In this document: positions 7,160 through 14,864 of the stretch, piece by piece | How positions within the stretch are numbered: position 1 is the stretch's first letter | Layout: every line of letters begins with the position of its first letter | Translations under genes and position numbers: made by a program | From: JBDHTS01 sp044220535 | GTDB lineage: Bacteria; Pseudomonadota; Alphaproteobacteria; Micavibrionales; Micavibrionaceae | NCBI GenBank assembly: GCA_044220535.1 | Contig: JBGAQU010000031.1 | Location: 1 to 28,488, forward strand | Direction of reading: 5' to 3' | Length of the DNA stretch: 28,488 nucleotides | The notes under the pieces: model-generated | The model's input: the letters and a program-made list of their open reading frames with translations, nothing else | The model's database searches: none | What the model was told of the DNA's origin: nothing

Positions 7160-8893
7160 ATGACTTCTGCCGCAACAAAAAGAGCCATGGATCCTTCGGT
7201 CGCTGAATTGCTGAACGAAGCCGCCAAAACCTCGCAAAAGCGCAATGCTCAAACGACAACACAGGCCAAAGAAGAGGTAAAAGAGGCCGACAAGCGTTTC
7301 GCAGAGATCGCAACAAACGCTTTTTATATGATTATGTTCGATCCCAACACTACGCCCGAGCAGAAAAGGGACCTTGCCGCCCAGGCCATGTTCGCCGAAG
7401 GCGCCAAGGAGGAAAGAAAAACGCGAATTAAAGAAAAAGAACTGTTCGAAGAATATCTTCAGTATGTCCGTAAGGAAATGGCGGATGAGATCACCCGCCT
7501 GGCCGATGTCACCGCGATGTCGGAGATGCAAAGCGTGATGAAAGAGCTGGATGGCGCTCTGAATAGTTTTGACGAGAGTATGACCCCGTTGATCGAAGGC
7601 GTCGATGCGATCAACAGGCTGAACGCAAGCGGAGAAACCTTCAATGCGCTGAATGAAATTCGTGACTCGAGAAAGCGTGAAGAGGAAACGAGCCAACGCC
7701 GCCAGGATCAGGAGAGAAAGCTTTCCGCATTGCGCGACAAGTTCAATGAACTGAGTGGCCAGAATGCAGTGCTTGCGGAAGACAAAGGCCTGTTTGGTTT
7801 TGGCGGAATCAGAAAATCCGCCCGCGAACAGATTGCGCTGAACGACCAGGAAATCGCACGAACCAGGCAGGAGCTTGACGCGCTGACAGCTGAAATCTCC
7901 ACAGTCGCAAGCGATCCTGTTCAATCTGCCTCGGATAACTTTGCAGCCGATAAAGCCAAGTTGCGCGAGATTCTGGACATCAGCTCAGAGGAGCATATCA
8001 AGCGTCAGAAGGCGCTTGTGCAAAGCGCCTTGAACTTCAGCGCGACTTCATCGCAAAAGGCCGGCAGTGTGCGCGATCATCTGGGCAAAATGGAAAACCA
8101 GATCGAAAGTTCGGTCCAGGCGAACCGGAATATGGTGACTGTTTACGCCATCCTCAACGATGCCATCAAGATTGCAGAGGGGAAAAACGAGGAAATACGT
8201 GCATCATACGCACCCCCTGTCGATGCAGAAGGCAAGGAGGTCGCTGAGCCGATGATTGCAAAAATGACACGGGAGCAAAACAAGCTGGATGTCGAAGACC
8301 ACATCTCATCCCTGGCATCGTCGACCGAAGGCACCGTGTCTTCCATCGCCGACCTGACTTCGGAAGGCATTCGTGTCAACAACATGAAAACCTCAAACAG
8401 GGAAGCCATCAAGACGATCCAGAACTTCCAGACCCGGGGTGTCGCCAGCGTATCGAGCAGCCTCAGCACGATCATCACGTCATTGTCGCAGGCAGCGCTA
8501 AACGAATCGTCGAACATGGTTGGCATGACGTTGAATCGCATGCGCGAAAACACCAACCGTATTGCACAGACCGGCGCCATCAGCGCGGCCCTGGGCATCG
8601 ACAAGCAGAACGAAGAACTGCAAAAACAGCTTGACGAACTTGCAGCTTTCGGCGTGGTGGTTCAAAAAACGTCGGAAATATCACGCAAAGGCGTAAGGGA
8701 AATGCGTGAAAAACTTGACGAGCTTAACAAGCTGTCTGCTGAGGTGCAGAGCGATGTCAAGGAATCCCTCGCCATCCCGGCCGATATCGTCAGCGGAGAC
8801 ACTTCCCGCCAGGCAGCAAACGATGCGGGTGAAGTGAAACCGAAGCCGCAAGCTTCTGTTGCCAATCCGTTTGCTACTTTGAAAATGGGTTAA
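7160..8893 (+). CDS. Large cytoplasmic coiled-coil protein of unknown function, possibly TelA-like
   Basis: I do not recognise this 577-residue protein with certainty. It has no signal peptide or TM segment. It is almost all alpha-helix: heptad-rich charged stretches at about 80-135, 165-250 and 480-535, and Ser/Thr/Asn-rich helices at about 285-330 and 380-475 (for example SLSTIITSLSQAALNESSNM). A glycine/phenylalanine break, EDKGLFGFGGIRKS, lies near 207-220 between two coiled coils. The tail is proline- and alanine-rich and ends NPFATLKMG. TelA/KlaA toxic-anion resistance proteins have a similar helix-GF-break-helix layout, so a distant relation is possible (inference). The ATG at 7160 has AAGGAAAG just upstream; an in-frame TTG at 7118 would add 14 residues but overlaps the alternate hairpin. 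An intrinsic terminator separates it from the AAA+ gene 81 nt downstream. Confidence 0.85.
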   Translation: MTSAATKRAMDPSVAELLNEAAKTSQKRNAQTTTQAKEEVKEADKRFAEIATNAFYMIMFDPNTTPEQKRDLAAQAMFAEGAKEERKTRIKEKELFEEYLQYVRKEMADEITRLADVTAMSEMQSVMKELDGALNSFDESMTPLIEGVDAINRLNASGETFNALNEIRDSRKREEETSQRRQDQERKLSALRDKFNELSGQNAVLAEDKGLFGFGGIRKSAREQIALNDQEIARTRQELDALTAEISTVASDPVQSASDNFAADKAKLREILDISSEEHIKRQKALVQSALNFSATSSQKAGSVRDHLGKMENQIESSVQANRNMVTVYAILNDAIKIAEGKNEEIRASYAPPVDAEGKEVAEPMIAKMTREQNKLDVEDHISSLASSTEGTVSSIADLTSEGIRVNNMKTSNREAIKTIQNFQTRGVASVSSSLSTIITSLSQAALNESSNMVGMTLNRMRENTNRIAQTGAISAALGIDKQNEELQKQLDELAAFGVVVQKTSEISRKGVREMREKLDELNKLSAEVQSDVKESLAIPADIVSGDTSRQAANDAGEVKPKPQASVANPFATLKMG

Positions 8894-8898
8894 CCCCC

Positions 8899-8935
8899 AA
8901 GGCAGGCGCGTGAAGGAGCGCACCTGCCTTTTTTT
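8899..8935 (+). terminator. Intrinsic terminator after the coiled-coil gene
   Basis: AAGGCAGG (8899-8906) pairs with CCTGCCTT (8923-8930). The stem continues inward past one C-A mismatch with GCG/CGC, has an 8-nt loop, and runs into seven Ts (8929-8935). It sits 5 nt after the stop codon and 40 nt before the AAA+ gene. It may thus reduce, not abolish, expression of the downstream genes. Confidence 0.8.
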
Positions 8936-8974
8936 CAACCATAGATAGAAAAATCGAGCAAAAAGGTCAATGCC

Positions 8975-11311
8975 ATGTCTAACAAAGAGAACGGCACAAA
9001 TCAGAATGTCCTGATCAGCGGCGCCGAATACCTGGCCGCGCATCCGGATTTCAAGCTGGTAGGCCGTGAAAAAGAACTGCAAAGCCTGTCCGGCATCCTG
9101 ATGAGGAGAAAAGCCAATTCCGTCCTCCTGACCGGCCCCGGCGGGGTGGGATGCACCGCGCTGTGCATGGGGCTTGAAGCCTGCAAGGACGACCCGGACG
9201 CGCCGTTCGACATTGTCAGCAAGCGTTTCTTCTGGCTGAACGTCGATCGTCTGTTCGCGTCCGGTGATTCCGCCACCATCAATGGTGAATTCAAGAAAAT
9301 GATTGCCACACTGAACCGTACGCCGGACTCGGTGCTGATGGTCGAGGATATGAGGGATTTTATCGAAGCAGCACGCAACAACAACTGTACGCATTTTATC
9401 AACGCCCTGACGCTGGCCGTTAAAACCGGTAAGACGCAGATGATCATGGAAGCGCAGGATGAAGATCTCGATACCGTTCTGAAATGCCATTCGGACATGC
9501 ATGAAGCCTTTACGTTGATGGACCTTCAGGAGCCGGCCGGGGAAGCTCTGGATGCTATCGTTACCGACAGTGCCAAAGGTCTTGAAAAGCATCATGGTAT
9601 CAAGATTTCGCCGGACGCCATCAAGGCCGCGGTGGAACTGACCAACAAGTACCGCACAAACGATGCCAGCCTGAGCCGCGCACAGCCGGAAAGGGCCATG
9701 ACATTGCTGGATCGCGCCTTGACCAGCTATCGACTGAATTCCCACAAGATGCCGCCTGAAGTGCTTGTGTTCGAGGCGCGGCAAAAGGCGCTGACAGCTG
9801 CAATCAAGGACGGGCAATTCACGCCGGAACTGAAAGGTAAAACGCCTGAAGAATTAGCAATCCTTCAGGCCACGCTGAAGAGCGATGTGGAAGAAGCCGC
9901 AACCAAATGGCAGAGCAATCAGGAAGAAATACGCAAGCTCAGCCAGGAAATCCGTAGCGGCGAAGAAGCGATTATGAACCTGGAAATCCAGCTGGATGAA
10001 CAGGTGAAAAAGGAAGAGGACCTGCGCACCAAATCCGCCGTTTATGATGATGAAGAGCCTTTTGTTGCCAAACCGTCCAAAGCCGGACGCATCAATGCCT
10101 TTACCGTGCTGACGTCTCAGGCCGGCATGGACAGTGAAGCTGTCCACGGGCTTAAAGAGAAGATCAGGATTTTTAACGACGAAATGCGGAAAGGCAAGGC
10201 GCGCTATGAGACCGTGATTGGAGAAGTCAATAGCGGCCTTCTTCTGGATCGCGACCAGGTGTTGCTGAAATTCAGTCAGATATCCGGCATTTCGGCAAGC
10301 AAACTGAACCAGAATGAACGGGAAAAGCTTCTAAACCTGGATAGAAATCTGGAAGGAAGGGTTTTTGGTCAACCTCGTGTTCTTAGAAAAGTAGGTGACG
10401 CGGTTATCGCAGCGCGCATCGATAATGAAGATCGCGAAAAACCCCAGGCCGCCTTTATGTTTCCTGGGCCTTCGGGCAGTGGAAAAACAGAATTGGCAAA
10501 GGCTTTGTCGGCTTTTCTTCTGGATGATGAAAAAGCGCTCACACGTTTCGATATGTCTGAATATCAGGAGAAAAACGCTTCAGCCAAATTGATTGGCGCG
10601 CCGCCGGGATACGAAGGATTTGAAGTGGGGGGCATTCTGACGAATGCGATGCGAAAAAATCCAAACCGTATCTTATTGTTCGATGAGATTGAAAAGGCGG
10701 ATCCGACTGTATTCGACTTGTTCCTGCAAATACTGGACGATGGAAGACTGACGGATAACGTTGGCCGAACGGTGTCTTTTGCCGACGCAATCATCATCAT
10801 GACCACCAATACAGGCGCAGTGCATACGCTTACGCCGGGCCTAAGTGAAAAGGAAATTGATGAGAGGGTGATGGAGGATCTTGAACAGAGATATCGTCCG
10901 GAATTCCTCAATCGGTTTAACGGCCGGCAAAATATCGTCACCTTTAAAAAACTCGAACTTCCATCCATCGAAAAAATCGTTCGGAGAGAAGTGGACAAGC
11001 TTGACAGGCGGTTTGGTGCAAAAGGCGTCAATATCACCTTGCCAGGAAACGATCTCAAAGTATTTTGTGCCGAAAACTACGATCCGGAAACGGGCGCGCG
11101 TGGCCCTGTCGGCTACATCCAATCGACCATCAGGCCAAGAGTAGCGAGAACCATTCTGGAGAATGAGAGCGCAAAAGGCGTTATGGCCGCCCGGTATAAC
11201 AAGGAAACCAAAGGCTTTGATATTGACCCGCCAGCGCAAACGCATGCGCCGGAACAAAACAACGCGCCCGCGCAGCCCGCGCCGCTGGCTGCCAGATTTA
11301 ACCACTCATAA
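8975..11311 (+). CDS. ClpB/ClpA-like double-AAA+ ATPase with degenerate first ATPase site
   Basis: The 778 residues form two AAA+ modules without the Clp N-terminal repeat domain. Module 1 (about 28-255) opens with VGREKELQSL, as in ClpB. Its Walker A is GPGGVGCT (54-61), with Cys instead of the essential Lys, its Walker B is VLMVED instead of a hydrophobic run plus DE, and the pore-loop YRG is lost (ASGDSATINGEF). A coiled-coil insert (about 295-350) stands where ClpB has its middle domain. Module 2 (about 455-745) is intact: GPSGSGKT (498-505), pore loop PPGYEGFEVGG, Walker B LLFDE (567-571), sensor 1 MTTN, Arg finger in RPEFLNRF, sensor 2 GAR (707-709). The tail is Ala/Pro/Gln-rich. It should be an ATP-driven protein remodelling hexamer powered by module 2. 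AAGG about 8 nt upstream supports the start. The neighbouring coiled-coil and membrane proteins are probable partners. Confidence 0.93.
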   Translation: MSNKENGTNQNVLISGAEYLAAHPDFKLVGREKELQSLSGILMRRKANSVLLTGPGGVGCTALCMGLEACKDDPDAPFDIVSKRFFWLNVDRLFASGDSATINGEFKKMIATLNRTPDSVLMVEDMRDFIEAARNNNCTHFINALTLAVKTGKTQMIMEAQDEDLDTVLKCHSDMHEAFTLMDLQEPAGEALDAIVTDSAKGLEKHHGIKISPDAIKAAVELTNKYRTNDASLSRAQPERAMTLLDRALTSYRLNSHKMPPEVLVFEARQKALTAAIKDGQFTPELKGKTPEELAILQATLKSDVEEAATKWQSNQEEIRKLSQEIRSGEEAIMNLEIQLDEQVKKEEDLRTKSAVYDDEEPFVAKPSKAGRINAFTVLTSQAGMDSEAVHGLKEKIRIFNDEMRKGKARYETVIGEVNSGLLLDRDQVLLKFSQISGISASKLNQNEREKLLNLDRNLEGRVFGQPRVLRKVGDAVIAARIDNEDREKPQAAFMFPGPSGSGKTELAKALSAFLLDDEKALTRFDMSEYQEKNASAKLIGAPPGYEGFEVGGILTNAMRKNPNRILLFDEIEKADPTVFDLFLQILDDGRLTDNVGRTVSFADAIIIMTTNTGAVHTLTPGLSEKEIDERVMEDLEQRYRPEFLNRFNGRQNIVTFKKLELPSIEKIVRREVDKLDRRFGAKGVNITLPGNDLKVFCAENYDPETGARGPVGYIQSTIRPRVARTILENESAKGVMAARYNKETKGFDIDPPAQTHAPEQNNAPAQPAPLAARFNHS

Positions 11312-11336
11312 CATAAAAAACCGAGGAGAAACCATC

Positions 11337-12060
11337 ATGACAACCGAACCCAACTTATCAGGCGATGCATTGTTGAAAGAAGCCTTAAGGCTTCAGCGGG
11401 AAGCCAGCCAGACGGCTTTTGATCGCAAGAAAAAGGAAGACCAGTCCGGCTTTGGAAGAGTGCGCAGTGATATCATGGAGCTTAGCGGGTTCTTCAACCA
11501 GCTGGTTCAGGCCGGATCGTGGATTTATGAGAACGCGATCAAGCCAGTTGCATCGTGGGTGCCCGGTCCGGCCAAGGCCCTTGCCTTGGGTTACAAGCAT
11601 CAAATCTGGGACAGGCTGGTCTATGCGACTGACCAGTATGATACGCCGTATTTCTCTAAAAAACGCGCGGCTGGTGTTCTTGCGGCAACCTTCCTGGCAT
11701 TGGCCTGTGTGCCGACGGCGACCACTTTGACAATCGATACAGCGCTTTATGCCACGACCGTGCATAAAAACGAGGTTTTGTATTTATACCAACCATGTAT
11801 GGTCCGTATTCGACCATTTTGGACTTTATTATCCTGATTATGTAGCGGGCGCGGTGCCGCCTGTCATGAGCAAATGTGAAGTGACGACCTATGGCATTCG
11901 CTTCAAGCCATTCGTTGACAGATGGGATATCTATCCAGATGTCCTGACGGCAACCTGCCAGCCTATCGAGGTAAAGGATGGTGTGCATATATCACCGGTC
12001 TGGACAGCGCCAGCAGCTACAGGGCATGCGGTAACGGCACCTGCGCCGACGGCACCGTAA
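11337..12060 (+). pseudogene. One-TM membrane protein with a broken or shifted reading frame
   Basis: The ATG at 11337 follows GAGGAGAA and opens a 166-codon frame to TGA at 11835-11837. Residues 1-110 are cytoplasmic-looking (helical, then VASWVPGPAKALALGYKHQIW), and 111-135 form a TM helix (RAAGVLAATFLALACVPTAT). After residue 149 the frame seems lost. The +1 frame from about 11782 continues sensibly as IYTNHVWSVFDHFGLYYPDYVAGAVP and onward through two cysteines (CEVTTYG, TATCQP) to TAA at 12060. Frame 1 is free of stops only after 11730, so the shift must lie between 11731 and 11834. Joined, it would give about 240 residues with a short extracytoplasmic C-terminal domain. It may be a pseudogene, a sequencing error or programmed +1 shifting. 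I do not recognise the family. It closes the coiled-coil/AAA+ cassette, 25 nt after the ATPase gene. Confidence 0.7.
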
Positions 12061-12082
12061 GGTAAGGGGGTTTTACCTAGAT

Positions 12083-12118
12083 CCCCCTCCTTCCGGTTCT
12101 GCTCCCGCCTGGAGGGGG
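12083..12118. repeat. GC-rich hairpin between convergent genes
   Basis: CCCCCTCC (12083-12090) pairs with GGAGGGGG (12111-12118) around a 20-nt spacer. It lies in the 65-bp gap between the frame-broken membrane protein gene and the convergent GH35 gene. No T-run follows on either strand, so it may stop or stabilise transcripts without being a classical terminator. Confidence 0.45.
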
Positions 12119-12125
12119 AGGCCAC

Positions 12126-14567
12126 TTATAATGCGAGAGACAGCTTTTTCCTGTTTGACTTGAAGCGAACAGTCAAATTGTCATCAATACGCGAATCCTT
12201 ATGCGATACGATATGGAGTTCGTCACCGATGCGCGTCGCTTTATAATCTTTTGAACGCAGGCATTCGCGATCCGTCTTGAGTACGATGGAATCCTGCGGC
12301 TGGGTCAGGCGGAATTGGATGGAATTACGTTCGACACCCGTGATTTCAGCCGTTGAGGTTTTAACCGCAACATCGTTAAAGACCACGTTCAGGGGAAGCA
12401 TGACACTGGCACGCTCCTTCAGAATGAACGGTTTTTTACCCAATAGAGGTACATCGTTTTCAAAAATTCTCATCGGTTTCTGGAAGTAATCCAGATTCAT
12501 CATGTGCAGGAAACGTTCGCCCTGGTCATTCGCCGTTGTCGTGGTGAAAACACCAAGAAATGGCGAATCGTTTTTCAATGCGGGTGTGGCGCCCAAACGG
12601 GTTAGCGCTTGAGTAAACAAGGGAATGTCGCATACCAGCTGTGCAGTGATCACGATCGCCTTGCCCTTGCCGAGGCTTTGTTCGAAACCACAAACTTCCT
12701 TTGTCCCTTTCAGGGTAAAGATTGGCGTGGCCGTAGTGTTTTTAAACGTTTGCGCGAAATGCGTCCGGATATCGGCCCGGGGGGAGGCCCAACCCGCACT
12801 GGCTACGGTAAGAAACTGGTGGTCGGTGTGCTTGCGTATCCCAAGAACATCGGCGCCAAGCGCGTCTGCGAGTATGGTGCAGGCGTTACCACTCATGTCA
12901 TAAATCGGCAGTTCGCCATATAAAAGAAGGCTGCCGCCCTTTTCGATCCAGTCCACCAGTTTTGTTTGAACATCCGAATTCATGTAGCGCGCGGAGGCCA
13001 GCATCATGACGCCCGGTACCGTTTTGTCCAGCGGATTGTCCTGAATGTTGGTTGCACCGAACCGGTAATTCGAAAGCAGCGCTGCCCGCACCATATGTTC
13101 CCATGCCAGCTGGCCGCGATTGACTTCCAGATTGCTATTGATCGCATTCATAACATCGCTGGACGGATATTTGTATTCCGTCATAAAGTAATCAGGGATG
13201 AAGGCCAGGGTCAGGTTATCGTGCTCTTCCGTCATCGTGCCAATTTTTTCAGAGACGGCGCTCATGGTTTTGTGACAGCGCGCAATCTGGTCGAATGTGT
13301 AATTCAACTGACCTTCAGGCCCGATCGGGGCGGCAAATCCATGCCGCTCGCCTGTGATCGCAATCCGTCCATCGCCGTCATCCGGCGGCGGATCAAGCAT
13401 GTAATTATGGCCGCCAGCCATCAGATATTGGTTGATCATGCGCGCGCCCTGTGCAACGCACATACGGAATTTCATATCGATACTGGCTGTTTCCTGGCGG
13501 TTGCCAAAAGTCTGCCCATAATTACCATCGCCTGTTTCAAACTCCATGGATGTAAGAAGATGGTCATCCAGGTTCACCGAGTTCATAAACGCATTGATGA
13601 TATAAAGATCCTGAAAGTTTTCATGGTTGAAATGACTGAGATAAATATCCGTGCCAGCCAGGTAGCCTGGTTTTTGCGTGTAGCTTTCATAGAGCTGGCT
13701 TATACCGATAGGAAAAGTAAGCGCACGGTTGTTGGACGTGCCATGCACGTTGATAATAAACGGGACGTCTTTGACGCCGAATTCTTCAGCATAGTTACGC
13801 AGTGCGGAGACGTATCTGGCAAAACGATTGCGCATATAGTGGCCCAAATCTTCGCGTAACGCTGCTGCATAATCGGGCTGCGGCGTTCTTATCTGCGGCA
13901 CAAAGTTACGCAGGCTGTTAAAACCAAACGGATAGCGGGTTTTAAGCGTATCGGCATCATGATTTTTTTTGATCCAATTAAAAAAATCAGAGAGGACGGT
14001 ATAGGTCAGGTCCGGTTTGTTCGTGATCCAGGACAGCATCCCGATCTCATTATCCAGCTGAACCGCGATAATATTGCCACCCTTGTCCTGAAGACGAGAG
14101 ACAAGAATGGGCATGACTTTCTGATACCAGCTTTTCGTTTCCTCAAGAAAAGCAGGGGCGAGATAATCGACATTGGCGCTTTTGATCGGCAAGCCGTCCC
14201 AGCTTTCGGGAATGATTTCCGGATGTTTCTCGTAAATCCAGTAAGGCAGGCCTTCGTTTTTGATTTCGGCCATAATAAACGGGCCGGGGCGCGCAATAAA
14301 ATACAGGCCGTTGTCACGGCATAGATCAATAAAATCGCCAAGAGCAAGTTCTGGGCGCGTTGACCCGTCAAAATCAGGCTGCCCTTCAATATATTCATGA
14401 CATAGCCAGGGAATATAGGACGCGACCGTGTTGCATCCTGCCGCTTTCATCTTGTCAATGCGGTCCTGCCATTCTTCGCGGGCTACGCGGAAATAATGAA
14501 GCTCGCCGCTCAGAATCATCTGCGGCTTTCCGTCAATCAGGAACTGCCGGTTTTCAATTCTGACCAT
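12126..14567 (-). CDS. Glycoside hydrolase family 35 beta-galactosidase-like enzyme
   Basis: This 813-residue protein has a GH35 catalytic barrel in its first 400 residues. It starts with FLIDGKPQMILSGELHYFRV (about 9-28), where GH35 enzymes read G..HY.R. YIPWLCHEY (51-59) and ARPGPFIMAEIKNEGLPYW (92-110) match the family's PW..HE and RPGP(Y)..AE motifs. The acid/base Glu is probably E174 in VQLDNEIG. The nucleophile is likely one of the Glu in MEFETGDGNYG (341-351). C-terminal beta-rich regions follow from about 560. There is no signal peptide, so the enzyme should be cytoplasmic and act on imported beta-galactosides or related oligosaccharides. It shares strand with the ABC transporter gene 298 nt upstream, but the gap makes an operon uncertain. 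Substrate cannot be told from sequence. Confidence 0.93.
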   Translation of the reverse strand: MVRIENRQFLIDGKPQMILSGELHYFRVAREEWQDRIDKMKAAGCNTVASYIPWLCHEYIEGQPDFDGSTRPELALGDFIDLCRDNGLYFIARPGPFIMAEIKNEGLPYWIYEKHPEIIPESWDGLPIKSANVDYLAPAFLEETKSWYQKVMPILVSRLQDKGGNIIAVQLDNEIGMLSWITNKPDLTYTVLSDFFNWIKKNHDADTLKTRYPFGFNSLRNFVPQIRTPQPDYAAALREDLGHYMRNRFARYVSALRNYAEEFGVKDVPFIINVHGTSNNRALTFPIGISQLYESYTQKPGYLAGTDIYLSHFNHENFQDLYIINAFMNSVNLDDHLLTSMEFETGDGNYGQTFGNRQETASIDMKFRMCVAQGARMINQYLMAGGHNYMLDPPPDDGDGRIAITGERHGFAAPIGPEGQLNYTFDQIARCHKTMSAVSEKIGTMTEEHDNLTLAFIPDYFMTEYKYPSSDVMNAINSNLEVNRGQLAWEHMVRAALLSNYRFGATNIQDNPLDKTVPGVMMLASARYMNSDVQTKLVDWIEKGGSLLLYGELPIYDMSGNACTILADALGADVLGIRKHTDHQFLTVASAGWASPRADIRTHFAQTFKNTTATPIFTLKGTKEVCGFEQSLGKGKAIVITAQLVCDIPLFTQALTRLGATPALKNDSPFLGVFTTTTANDQGERFLHMMNLDYFQKPMRIFENDVPLLGKKPFILKERASVMLPLNVVFNDVAVKTSTAEITGVERNSIQFRLTQPQDSIVLKTDRECLRSKDYKATRIGDELHIVSHKDSRIDDNLTVRFKSNRKKLSLAL

Positions 14568-14864
14568 GTGGCCGTCCGCACATATAGAAAGTCTGCATCA
14601 GCTTAATTTCCCCCGTTCTTCAGCGATTTCTTATTTAACCTGACGCTAATAAATCTGAATAAACTGTCAATACGGTAAACATGATGCGTTGCGTTCATTG
14701 CGATGCACACATCTGTTTGTCAGATTGTTATATGCGATATGCTGCATTTGCATTTTTCATTGTAAGCATTGAAAGTTTGAAAAAACATAATGCTGTAAAA
14801 GGTCAATTTGACTCAATATTGGCAAAGCATCAGCTAGCGAAGAAAATTGTGATAGAAATTGCTT
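14568..14864. other. AT-rich intergenic region with no gene seen
   Basis: This 297-bp stretch separates the ABC transporter stop codon from the GH35 start codon. On the minus strand a perfect TTGACA lies at 14670-14665, but the expected -10 (AGCGTC) is poor. I see no RNA gene, terminator or ORF worth calling. It may hold the promoter of the GH35 gene. Confidence 0.4.

Noticed and set aside
8681..9817. 378-codon minus-strand open frame across the coiled-coil/AAA+ junction
   Set aside because: It runs opposite conserved AAA+ motifs and through the intrinsic terminator. Composition is that of a complement of a real gene.
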